DNA of 64,000 bases from CANDOC01 sp965261725 (GTDB lineage: Bacteria; Pseudomonadota; Gammaproteobacteria; Pseudomonadales; Endozoicomonadaceae), in the NCBI GenBank assembly GCA_965261725.1, contig CBDHDU010000051.1, positions 62,001 to 126,000 on the forward strand. Reading direction: 5' to 3'. The first letter of the stretch is position 1. Each line of letters opens with the position of its first letter. The notes under the pieces are model-generated. The model did not search any database. It was not told the origin of the DNA and saw only the letters and a program-made list of their open reading frames with translations. Made by a program: the position numbers and the translations under genes. Positions 45,530 to 54,808 of this stretch are shown piece by piece.

Positions 45530-46594
45530 GTTCAATGATATTCTTTTAGCACCCGTTACCGGTGTACAGAATATTATTGATCTTGGCCTGTTTATTTTAA
45601 TTATTGGTGGTTTCCTGATGGTCATCACCGCTACCGGTGCCATTGATGCCGGCATTGACCGCTCTGTTACCAAAATGAAAGGCCGTGAACAGTTAATGAT
45701 TCCTTTCCTGATGGCTTTCTTTGCCATGGGCGGAACCGTTTATGGCATGGCGGAAGAGACCATTCCTTTCACTCAGGGCATGCTGCTGCGTGTAGTGATT
45801 CTGACACTTAGCTATATCGTCGCCGTCATCTACGTGATGCGTTATGCCAAGCGGGTTCGCAGTAATCCGGAACTATCTCTTGTTGCAAACAAAACTGAAG
45901 AAAACAAGAAGCATTTTCTGGAAAAGAAAGGCAAACAGACCATCAGTGAATTTACCGGCAAACATAAGGTTATTCTGGGTACTTTTGCTGCCACATTCGG
46001 CATTATGATCTGGGGTGTCGCGTCAGCGGGTTGGTGGATGGATGAAATGTCTATTTTCTTTCTGGCGTCATCTATACTGGTTGCGGTCGTCGGTGGCCTG
46101 AGCGAAGAAGAGTTTGTTTCTCAGTTCGTGGAAGGTGCCAAAGATCTGCTGGGTGTTGTGCTGGTGCCGGGTATTGCCCGTGGTATCGGTACCGTAATGG
46201 ACAATGGACAATGGACTGATCACCGGAACTATCCTGAATTGGGGTGAAGGCGCACTGGCTGACTTACCGTCTGTCCTGTTCGTCGATGTGATGTACCTGA
46301 TCCATCTGTGGTACTGTCTATCTTTATTCCGTCCACTTCGGGCTTGGCTGTCTTCTCCATGCCAATCATTGCCCCACTGGCTGATTTTGCCGGTGTTGGT
46401 CGCTAACTGGCGGTTACTGCATATCAAACAGCAGCAGGTCTGATGAATCTGGTAACGCCGACTTATGGTGTCGTTGTTGCTGCTCTGGCGATTGGTCGTG
46501 TGTCCATCGTGCAATGGTTCAAATTTATGTGGCCGATGCTGCTAATTCTTGGTGCGATTTCCATGACAGCACTTAGTATTGCTGCAGTGTAATC

Positions 46595-46613
46595 ATATCA
46601 AGCCAATTGATAT
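46595..46613. promoter_or_regulatory. inverted repeat upstream of argR
   Basis: ATATCAA-GCCAA-TTGATAT just after the arcD stop and 85 bp before argR. Symmetry suggests an operator; it does not match the ArgR consensus well, so the binder is unknown. Confidence 0.35.
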
Positions 46614-46629
46614 AAGATTATCTTAATAC

Positions 46630-46664
46630 GATAACGGGCAGAACCTTTGGTTCCGTCCGTTATC
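46630..46664 (+). terminator. arcD terminator
   Basis: Stem GATAACGG...CCGTTATC with inner pairing GAACC/GGTTC, followed by TTTTCT; 38 bp after the arcD stop. Confidence 0.75.
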
Positions 46665-46697
46665 TTTTCTGTAATCTGAAACTGGTAATCAAGTCCT

Positions 46698-47156
46698 ATG
46701 CGTGTACAGGATCCTAATTTAGTTGAAGCATTCAAAGTCCTGCTGCAGGAGCAGCAGTTCAGCTCCCAGGCTGAAATCGTCGATGCATTGAAAGAACAGG
46801 GCTTCGACAGCATTAATCAATCCAAAGTATCCCGCATTCTCACTCAGCTTGGTGCTGTTCGTACCCGCAATGCCCGCAAAGAAAGTGTTTATTGCCTTCC
46901 TGCTGAACTCAGCGTGCCTTCCGTTAACGCCTCTCTGGCTAGTATGGTGATCGGCATAGACTACAACGACCATATGGTTGTGGTTAAAACGACCCCAGGT
47001 GCTGCTCAAATTATAGCGCGCCTGATGGACTCATTAGGAAAATCTGACGGTATTCTCGGCTGCGTTGCCGGTGATGACACCATGTTTATATCACCTGTGC
47101 GTGGAACACCGGTTGAGAGTCTTTACGAAACAGTTGCCAGCCTGCTTAAACAGTAA
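46698..47156 (+). CDS. argR: arginine repressor
   Basis: 152-aa hexameric regulator. The N-terminal winged helix (FSSQAEIVDALKEQGF, INQSKVSRILTQLGAVR) binds ARG boxes; the C-terminal domain has the arginine-binding GDDTMFISP. Usual length and intact. Next to the arc genes, it probably couples arginine level to arc expression, as in other gammaproteobacteria. Confidence 0.95.
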   Translation: MRVQDPNLVEAFKVLLQEQQFSSQAEIVDALKEQGFDSINQSKVSRILTQLGAVRTRNARKESVYCLPAELSVPSVNASLASMVIGIDYNDHMVVVKTTPGAAQIIARLMDSLGKSDGILGCVAGDDTMFISPVRGTPVESLYETVASLLKQ

Positions 47157-47274
47157 GCTATAACGATAAAAGTATATATTATAATAAGAGAATGTCGTTT
47201 CATCCGAGAATAAAAACACGACATCTCAATTGCGAACCAGTTTTCAGATTGAACACCCTTGAAAAACGATCCAA

Positions 47275-47315
47275 AAATATCAGGCTTGCCGAGCCCTGCT
47301 GTAAGCCTGATATTT
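47275..47315 (+). terminator. hairpin after argR
   Basis: Perfect 13-bp stem AAATATCAGGCTT / AAGCCTGATATTT with a 15-nt loop, about 120 bp past argR; the stem ends in ATTT. Intrinsic terminator or a small repeat. The rest of 47157-47417 shows nothing. Confidence 0.6.
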
Positions 47316-47717
47316 CCATTCAGAATCTATAATCCGCTCTGGGCACTCATGATCAGGATCGCAAATAATTTATAATGGAAACAGACCAATATTGTTCAAT
47401 TACCATGTGCCATTAATATGTACAATGTCCATACTGAAGAGAATAATGCTCATTACTATATTTATATCCACATCCAAAAAGCGATTGCCCTGGAAATACA
47501 GGGTGTATCAGCCAAGTCCCCTGATTCGGCAATGGCTTTAAAAATTGTAATGTATTGCCGAAGTGAGTACTGCGATTTTCTTCCTGATAAAGGGATCAAT
47601 TTAATGCGCTGGGAGCAAGCCTTATTAGAAATAAAGCAATGCTCCCAAAGCCATTTGGCAACTAACTCCAGAAGAAGTTACCTCAGTTTAGATTTTCATG
47701 GGGATCGCACATACTTC

Positions 47718-48946
47718 CAGGGCAAAAACATGATCATTTTTTGATCAGTTGTTGCCAAGGCTTTTAACCCCTGAAAGAGTAGAATACCTACTTTTTCATG
47801 ATCAATACCGCTCTGCTATCTCGCTTTGAAACCTTCACTGACTCCCGAGACCCCAAAAAAGTGACCCACGTTTTGGCCGAGGTCATATTTATGGCAACCT
47901 GTGCCATTCTCTGCGGGGCAGACGACTGGAATAGTATGAGAATGTTCGCCCTGACACGGGAAGAGTGGTTCCGCAAGCATCTCTCCCTTCCCGGCGGCAT
48001 TCCGTGTGCCATGACCTTCAATCGTCTTTTCAGATCGCTTAACCCAGAAGAGTTCCGGATGATTTTTGCTGCCTGGATGAGAGATGCATGACAGGCCTCG
48101 AGCTGTCAGATAGTCGAGTGGTCGCGCTGGACGGTAAGACAGTAAAAGGCTCAGCCTGGAACAAGGGCAAAGATGCTATTCATATGGTTAATGCCTGGTG
48201 TACCGAAGTCGGCTTGTCTCTCGGGCAGTATAAGGTTGACTCTAAGTCGAATGAAATAACGGCGATTCCCGAACTGCTGAAATTGCTGGAACTCACAGGT
48301 AGCCTGGTCACTATCGACGCGATGGGGTGCCAGAAAAAGATAGCTGATGCCATCCTGAAGAAAGATGCAGATTACCTGCTGGCGGTAAAAGGCAACCAGA
48401 AAAAACTCTATGGTGAAGTGACTCGCCTGTTTGATCAGTATTGGCAAGATAACCCGGCAGATGCTCCTTCTGCCCGGTTTGCAGAAACAGATGAATACGC
48501 CCATGGTCGTGGAGAACATCGCCGCTGCTGGGCTGTACAGGACATAGAGCAGTTTCCGGTAGCCGCCAGCTGGAACGCGAAAACAATTGCCATTGTACAG
48601 TTAGATTGTCAGAAAAAGAATAAAGGTGAAACCCTGCTACGCTATTTTATCTCCAGCCGACAGCTCTCAGCTAAAGAGATTCTGCAAGCCACTCGTATGC
48701 ATTGGCGAGTGGAAAATCAGCTTCATTGGGTGATGGATGTTGCATTTGATGAAGATCGCTGCCGAGCCCGAAAGGATAATACAGCTGAGAATCTGGCCAT
48801 TACTCGTCAGGTGACTCACAACCTCCTGAAAATGGATACAACTGTAAAAGGCGGGATCAAGAACAAGCGTAAGAGCTGCGGCTGGGATATAAACCACATG
48901 GAGAATGTATTGGGGTTGTTCAAAAAATGATCATGTTTTTGCCCTG
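47718..48946 (+). mobile_element. ISAs1-family element
   Basis: 1229 bp with long perfect terminal repeats starting CAGGGCAAAAACATGATC and an exact 10-bp duplication CACATACTTC (47708-47717 and 48947-48956). Confidence 0.94.
47798..48930 (+). pseudogene. ISAs1 transposase, frameshifted
   Basis: N-terminal DDE_Tnp_1-associated domain (DSRDPKKVTHVLAEVIFMATCAILCGADDW) ends at 48091; the catalytic part resumes at 48088 in another frame (VVALDGKTVKGS, VTIDAMGCQKKIA, HWRVENQLHWVMDVAFDED). Together 377 aa, the family length, so a one-event frameshift near 48085 is the only visible defect. Confidence 0.87.
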
Positions 48947-49162
48947 CACATACTTCACCAGTCGTCAGATGCTACACAACCTGCTATGGCAACTATCCCA
49001 ACTCGCTAACGAAAATAATTGCTTATTTGAAAGCTGTATTTTGCTCGATCGCCTGACTACGTTTTTCCGCATACCGGCTCCAATACCAGCACCAGCCAAG
49101 CGCTTACCCAATGATGACTGGGAAATTCTGGATGAGATAGGAGAAGAAATGCAAACCTTCCC

Positions 49163-50966
49163 GTAATTACTCAATAAGTGCTGGATAAGGAACAACTCGG
49201 TTCAATCGGCTATCTTCTTCTTATGACTTTTTTTGCTCATGATGAACAGCAACTGGCTCTACCTGAGAAGCTACTGGAATTTATCACCCAACAGCAGGAG
49301 CAGATTGCCCAACAGCAGGAGCAGATTGCCCAGCAGCAGGAGCAGATTGCCCAGCAGCAGGAACAGATTGTTCAGTTGCAAAGGCAGGTTGAAGTGCTTG
49401 AGGCTGAAATTCGTCGTTTGAAAAAACTGCCAGCAAAACCGGACATCCAGCCCAACACCGCGCCTCATGATGATGCTGCCGAGAGCTCTGAAGGCAATGA
49501 GCAGTCAGCAGTTGAGGACAACGATACGGCTGAACCTGATGCTACGTTAACGCGTCAGGTCAACAAGCCCGATGAGAAAACCCGGAAACAACGCAAACAA
49601 CCCTCAAAACCGGCACCTGAAAAGTCAGTCACTATTGAAGTCACAGGGGTTCCACCCGGATCCACCTGGAATGGATACACACCCTTTCATGTACAGGAAC
49701 TGACAATCAATACGTCCAGTATCGAGTACCAGCTGGAACAATGGATAACCCCCGACAGGAAAACCATTACCGCTAAACCGCCAGTCGATCTCCATGGGCA
49801 TCATTATGGGCCCGTACTGCAAGCTTATGTCCTGTACCAACACCATGGTTGCTCTGTTACCCAACCTGAGTTGCTGGACTGGCTATGGGACATTGGGATT
49901 TCTATTTCAGCAGGAGAACTGAGTCTGCTCCTGACCCAGGAGCATAATCAATTCCATGCTGAGAAGGATGAGCTGCTGATTACCGGTATTCGTTGTTCTG
50001 GCTATATTCAGACAGACGACACGGGTACAAGGCACAAGGGGCAGAATGGTTATTGCACCATTATCAACAACGAGTCCTTTGCCTGGTTTGCCAGCACAGG
50101 CAGTAAAAGCCGGGAAAATTTTGTGAGTTTGCTGCATCGCCCATGGCGAACCTACACATTAACAGAAGAAGCCCTGGATTATCTGGAAGAACATCATTAT
50201 CCCCAAAAATGGCTTAGGATCCTCAAACCGCACAACGGAGTAACGTTCCTGAACGTCAAGCCTGGGAAGCCTTCATGAACGACCAGGGTTTAACAGGGAA
50301 AAAACGTCGCCAGCAAGCCAGTGAAGCCCTGATTTATGGCAGCCTGATACAGCATGGAGCAGGGCACCTGACCACCTTCAGCGATGGCGCACGACAGTTT
50401 GACGTATTCAAACACAGCCAGTGCTGGATTCATGCAGAGCGAGGGCTGGCAAAAGTCCACCCGGTCAACGACCAGCAAGCTATGGCTCAGAAATGGTGCC
50501 AGACATGGTTCTGGGCGATTTACGATGACCTGAAAGCCTTCAAGGCTGAGCCCGATGCCGAGAAAGCACTGAAGGTATGGTTGGGCTTTCATATGCTTGT
50601 CCAGACCCGAACATGCTGTGAACCACTGCAGGAAGCCCTGTCAGGTCTGGCACTGATCAAAGAAGAGCTGTTGCATGTACTGAAAGACCCGAACTTGCCA
50701 TTGCATAACAACCTGAGCGAAAGCCAGATACGGGAATACGCCAAGCGACGAAAAATCAGTGGTGGTACGCGAAGCGATGCAGGGCGGCAATGTCGCGACA
50801 CCTTTGCCAGCCTGAAGAAAACGTGTCGCCTGTATGGTCTCTCGTTTTGGGATTATCTGACAGACAGATTAACAGGCAGCGGGTTGTTTCCGAGGCTGGC
50901 AAGCTTGATTGAAAAAACGGCACGTACTTTGCTTTGCGGGCTTTGCAGCAGTTTTTGAGTAATTAC
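49163..50966 (+). mobile_element. IS66-family element, copy b
   Basis: 1804 bp, flanked by an exact 8-bp duplication ACCTTCCC (49155-49162 and 50967-50974). Differs from copy a by one extra 21-bp heptad repeat, one deleted C and a few substitutions. Confidence 0.93.
49178..50958 (+). pseudogene. IS66-family transposase, frameshifted
   Basis: Same protein as copy a but with four rather than three QQQEQI repeats. A C is missing at 50253-50255 (CTGAACGTC versus CTGAACCGTC), which ends the first frame at 50278 (VKPGKPS); the remaining DDE part is read from 50275. Confidence 0.9.
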
Positions 50967-51181
50967 ACCTTCCCAACCTATCAAGGCCGACGGCACTCCA
51001 TATAGCATCACCGGCCAACACGAAGAGACACTAAAAAAACCAATGTAGGGCATTAATTCTCTGCAACATAGAACATTCTGTTCTATATACAATAAGCGAG
51101 TAATACCAAACTCACTGGTCTTTCTTTCACCTGCTGCCAACAAAGCAGGGAACCAACCAGCTTTTAGTCAGACATCATATT

Positions 51182-52579
51182 ATGCCGGTCAGTATCGACA
51201 TCCTGATCATTGCGATCTTTTTGTTCGCCAACCTCCTGCTGGGACTCCTCACCAGCCGGGGAATCAGATCACTGAATCAGTTTTCAGTAGGACACCGCAA
51301 CTTTGGTACGTTTGCCATTATGGCAACGCTTTCCGCCTCTTTTATTGGCGGTGGCTACACACTGGGTAATGCCGCCAAAGTTTATGAAGGCGGTATGTTA
51401 TTCGCCACAGCATTACTTGGGTTCAGCCTTAAGGAAATTCTGGTTGGTAGTCTGATTGCTCCACGCATGGACCGTTTCCGGGGCTGCATTTCGGTGGGCG
51501 ATATTATGGCCCGACGTTATGGCGAAGTAGCCAGGGTCATGACCGGCATCTTTGCTGTCATTGTCTGCTGTGGAATCCTCGGCGCTCAGGTCGGCTCGCT
51601 GGGCGCAATATTCGGTGCATTCTTTGATGTCGGTATTATTGAAAGCACGCTGATCAGCTTTCTGATTATCATAATCTACTGCACCCTTGGCGGAATGCGC
51701 GCCGTTGTTTACACCGACATCCTGCAGTTCATCGTGCTGGTTATCGGACTGCCACTCGTTTTTATTCTTGGCGCCTACGAGGCAGGCGGGCTTCAAGCTA
51801 TTGCCGAAAGGGTTCCGCAGGATCGCCTTAACCTGTTACCCACCATGGATAATATTGGTTTCTTCATTGCCATGTTTATCACATTCATGCTGGGGGAAAC
51901 GTTGGTTCCCCCGTACACCCAGCGCCTGTTTATGGCAGCGAATGCCCGCAAAACCCGCGATGCTACTGTTTTAAGCGGACTGTTATCCATTCCTTTTTTT
52001 CTGATTATCGGCGCTTCAGGATTGGTTGCTCTGGCATTAAACCCGGCACTTGCCTCAGACCAGTCTCTTCCCTGGCTGGTACGGAATGTTCTGCCCGCAG
52101 GGCTTGTAGGATTTGTTATCAGTGCTTTGGTTGCAGTGATTATGTCTTCTGCTGCCGGGTTTCTGAATGCAGCCAGCGTTTCTTTTGTTAATGATATTGT
52201 GCGACCTATCTATGGGAACCGCCTTCACGAAAATCAGCTGCTTCGCCTGGCAAAACTGGCAACACTCACGGTAGGCATTGCATCCGTTGCCTTTTCTCTT
52301 TACTCCACCAATATGCTGGATGTTCTGCTTTACGCTTATAAATTCTGGGCACCCGTCGTACTGGTTCCACTGATTGCTGTGTTCTTTGATATTCCTGCCC
52401 GCCCGGTTGATTTTATGGCAGGTGCACTAACAGGCATCTGTTGTATGTTGCTTTGGTCAACATTGCTGGAAGGGCAGCTGTTCTTCACACCTGTAATAGC
52501 AGGCGTTGGCGGCAACCTGCTGAGCTTCTGCCTGTCCCGCAAAGCACGTACCGAGCCCCAGCATATGATGATGAGCTGA
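51182..52579 (+). CDS. sodium:solute symporter (SSS family)
   Basis: 465-aa polytopic transporter of the solute:sodium symporter family, about 13 TM segments. Visible: NQFSVGHRNFGTFAIMAT, GGGYTLGNAAKVYEGG, YCTLGGMRAVVYTDILQF (family signature) and VAVIMSSAAGFLNAASVSFVNDIV with Na+-site serines. The substrate is unknown; the length is short compared with proline or pantothenate carriers. The insertion-rich zone ends just upstream. Confidence 0.88.
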   Translation: MPVSIDILIIAIFLFANLLLGLLTSRGIRSLNQFSVGHRNFGTFAIMATLSASFIGGGYTLGNAAKVYEGGMLFATALLGFSLKEILVGSLIAPRMDRFRGCISVGDIMARRYGEVARVMTGIFAVIVCCGILGAQVGSLGAIFGAFFDVGIIESTLISFLIIIIYCTLGGMRAVVYTDILQFIVLVIGLPLVFILGAYEAGGLQAIAERVPQDRLNLLPTMDNIGFFIAMFITFMLGETLVPPYTQRLFMAANARKTRDATVLSGLLSIPFFLIIGASGLVALALNPALASDQSLPWLVRNVLPAGLVGFVISALVAVIMSSAAGFLNAASVSFVNDIVRPIYGNRLHENQLLRLAKLATLTVGIASVAFSLYSTNMLDVLLYAYKFWAPVVLVPLIAVFFDIPARPVDFMAGALTGICCMLLWSTLLEGQLFFTPVIAGVGGNLLSFCLSRKARTEPQHMMMS

Positions 52580-52870
52580 AATCAACCCGCGCTATTTACC
52601 AAGCTTATTAACGTCATAGGGACGAGATGAGCGTTGCATCATCGCAATGCCTTCAAGAACCCTGTAAGCAATCTGAACGACTCACTTCAGCTATCCGACA
52701 AACAGCGTCGATATATGCCAGTTTGTTGAATCTGTCTTTACCTGCACAATAGCTCCCGAACCTTAGCTCTGTCACAGGGTATCGCTTCACCCTTGAATTA
52801 AGGTCACAGTGCAACCACATGGATGTGGATCCTTTATTTGCCAGGAAGAGCAACACAGACAGTTTTCTAT

Positions 52871-52916
52871 GCGCCTGCAGGTTTATCCCCCCCCACCGAA
52901 GCCTGCGGGCGCTTTT
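52871..52916 (+). terminator. intrinsic terminator
   Basis: Stem GCGCCTGCAGG / CCTGCGGGCGC (one G-T pair) with a C-rich loop and TTTT after it. It ends the 363-bp stretch after the symporter, in which I see no convincing gene. Confidence 0.75.
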
Positions 52917-52942
52917 AAGCCTTTTAGATTACTCTGCGACGG

Positions 52943-54610
52943 TTAGAGTGGCGGTTTCATCTGAGAAACCCAATCGGTAATTATTGTATCAACCATGACG
53001 GTATCACCCTTGCCGTAAGTGTCTATCTGCCCATGTAAAGTCAGCCCATTGCCAGACAAATCACCACCATAAAAATAAGCAGGATAATCATACTGTCTCT
53101 GATCTCCTGAGGCATCTGCACCCTTAGAGGCCAGCCAGTTATATGCACTTTCAAAAGCTTTCTTATTTGTCTTCGGATCAGTCACAACAATAAAACCCGG
53201 AGGAATCGCATAATTAGCAGCCGCCGAAACAGCAGCATAAAAAACTTCAATGTTGTTATCACGAGGACATCGCAATGGCATATAAGGATTCCAGCCATTG
53301 GAGAAAAGCTGAGGCATATTTGTTGAATAATCGGTTACTGTAGGCGATCCATTATTCATTGTTACAAGTTGCGTATTTTGCTCCGATGTATTAATTGCAA
53401 TATATCCATCTACAGAGCCGTCATTGCCCGATCTATGTAATCGTAAAGGCAAATATAAATCAAGATATGGCTTATAATTTCCAGAGTCATCATTTCCAGC
53501 TATCAGTAGTGGAGAGTCTCCGACCCCATCTGCAACCACAGAGAACAAAACATCACCCTTTTCACCGAGGTCGACGAGGTAATCAAACTGAAAATCTTTT
53601 TGATTATATGAGAAGTTGTTAAACACCTTTGCAACCTCATATTGGAAATCACCGTTTTTTTTCCAAAGTACAAAACTGGGTCTCTGTCCGGCAGTTAATA
53701 ACCTACCCTGTGCCCGCTGCGATGCTCTGTAATGCTTGATAATTTTCTTTTCTTTTTTCGGTGACAATCTTTTCGGGGCAGCTCCCTTTCGTTGTAAATA
53801 CCAACCTTTTTGTCGCGGACAGAGGCAGCATAAAAAGTTTTGTGGCGCCTCTTCTGCTGATAAATATGTTATTTTTGAACCTGCTTTCGTCAGATCAAAT
53901 CCATTTTCTTTCATAGAAATCTTCCAGTTTGGCGCAAATGATTTGCCACTGGAGTCTTTCAGCGTACTGGCTTCACCGACAATATACTCGCCATTTGCGC
54001 TGATTTTCACCGGAACATACATAACACCCGGCTCTGTTGCAGGGCTTTCGCTTAAATCAGGTGAAGGCAACGGGTACCACGCTCCGGTTTCAGCATTCCA
54101 GCACCCTCCTTCTCCTTTTTCTGCAAATATATAGGCGCTTTCTGGCCGTACCTGCGTTCCAATAATAATTTTACCCGCTTCGTCCATCCCTCTTGCCAGT
54201 GCGTAAGCGAACTCTGGTTTACGGCTCATTTTGGTCTTTTCGGCACATGCTTTTGTCTGAGGATCTACGGTATAAATACATGGTTGAGCTTCAGCCAGAA
54301 CCCCCTCAGACATCTTTTGTCCCCAAGTTAAATTGACAACCAAAAGCTGACCCGCATCAGCATAGGACACCGGACAATCTTCCAACATTGGGGGAATGTA
54401 AACGCCTGTAGAAGCATACTTACCAATACCACTCAGCCGTTTTATCTCTGCATTCCCAGTCTTACTTATGAATTCTACAATGCCTAATGAACCTGGTTTA
54501 CTCTCTGCTTTTTGCCTTGCATAACATGAATTGAAATCAGTAACCGGAAGCCAGCAAACGCTAAATACCAACCCACTGACTACTAATCTCTTTAGTAGAA
54601 GAATATCCAT
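52943..54610 (-). CDS. exported protein with HAF-like repeats
   Basis: 555 aa from MDILLLKRLVVSGLVFSVCWLP at 54610, a signal peptide; an upstream ATG at 54754 would add a hydrophobic stretch unlikely to be used. The mature part has repeated units such as ARGMDEAGKIIIGTQ, KISANGEYIVGEAS and FYGGDLSGNGLTLHGQ, resembling HAF-type beta-propeller blades, and paired Cys (CCLCPRQKG). Function unknown. It follows the P450 gene on the same strand after a 198-bp gap and may be co-expressed with it. AT-rich codons relative to parE or arcA hint at acquisition. Confidence 0.6.
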   Translation of the reverse strand: MDILLLKRLVVSGLVFSVCWLPVTDFNSCYARQKAESKPGSLGIVEFISKTGNAEIKRLSGIGKYASTGVYIPPMLEDCPVSYADAGQLLVVNLTWGQKMSEGVLAEAQPCIYTVDPQTKACAEKTKMSRKPEFAYALARGMDEAGKIIIGTQVRPESAYIFAEKGEGGCWNAETGAWYPLPSPDLSESPATEPGVMYVPVKISANGEYIVGEASTLKDSSGKSFAPNWKISMKENGFDLTKAGSKITYLSAEEAPQNFLCCLCPRQKGWYLQRKGAAPKRLSPKKEKKIIKHYRASQRAQGRLLTAGQRPSFVLWKKNGDFQYEVAKVFNNFSYNQKDFQFDYLVDLGEKGDVLFSVVADGVGDSPLLIAGNDDSGNYKPYLDLYLPLRLHRSGNDGSVDGYIAINTSEQNTQLVTMNNGSPTVTDYSTNMPQLFSNGWNPYMPLRCPRDNNIEVFYAAVSAAANYAIPPGFIVVTDPKTNKKAFESAYNWLASKGADASGDQRQYDYPAYFYGGDLSGNGLTLHGQIDTYGKGDTVMVDTIITDWVSQMKPPL

Positions 54611-54808
54611 TAGTATTACTTTAAAAGTTAATAAAAGTGCGACGGAATCTAGCCCATACAGAAGAAACAACCAGAAAAACCTGATAGATGTGGTTTTTAC
54701 CCAGACAAATGACAAGCAATAATTTTTTATTGCCGAGTTGAAAATCAAAATCATCCCGACAACCCCGGTACTGCATCAACAGAATACTTTTAGAAATCGC
54801 ACCAAAAC

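Larger units (their letters stand above)
43734..46592 (+). pseudogene. arcD: YfcC/ArcD-type basic amino acid transporter, decayed
   Basis: Start ATG at 43734 has GGAGTG upstream, but only MSSM is left before IS66 (43746-45529). Past the IS the permease reads FNDILLAPVTGVQNIIDLG, then GGTVYGMAEETIPF joined directly to TQGMLLRVVILTLSY; intact YfcC proteins have roughly 50 residues between, so an in-frame deletion occurred at a repeated IPF. A duplicated ACAATGG near 46200 and a further shift near 46308 break the C-terminal half (LADLPSVLFVDVMYLIHL, then TPTYGVVVAALAIGR). An N-terminal deletion predates IS66. It should have exchanged arginine and ornithine for arcABC. Confidence 0.85.
47418..51005 (+). 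pseudogene. hypothetical protein gene split by ISAs1 and IS66
   Basis: Three collinear pieces join in frame when both ISs and one copy of each target duplication are removed: 47418-47717 (MYNVHTEENNAHYYIYIHI ... DFHGDRTYF), 48957-49162 (TSRQMLHNLLWQLSQLA ... EEMQTFP) and 50975-51005 (TYQGRRHSI, stop TAG). The reconstructed protein is about 181 aa. I do not recognise the family; MALKIVMYCRSEYCDFLPDK is its most complex segment. Inactivated by the insertions. Confidence 0.7.

Noticed and set aside
52627..52749. 40-codon frame after the SSS symporter, ATG preceded by GGGACGAG
   Set aside because: Composition is random-like and there is no hydrophobic or conserved pattern; possible but not supportable.
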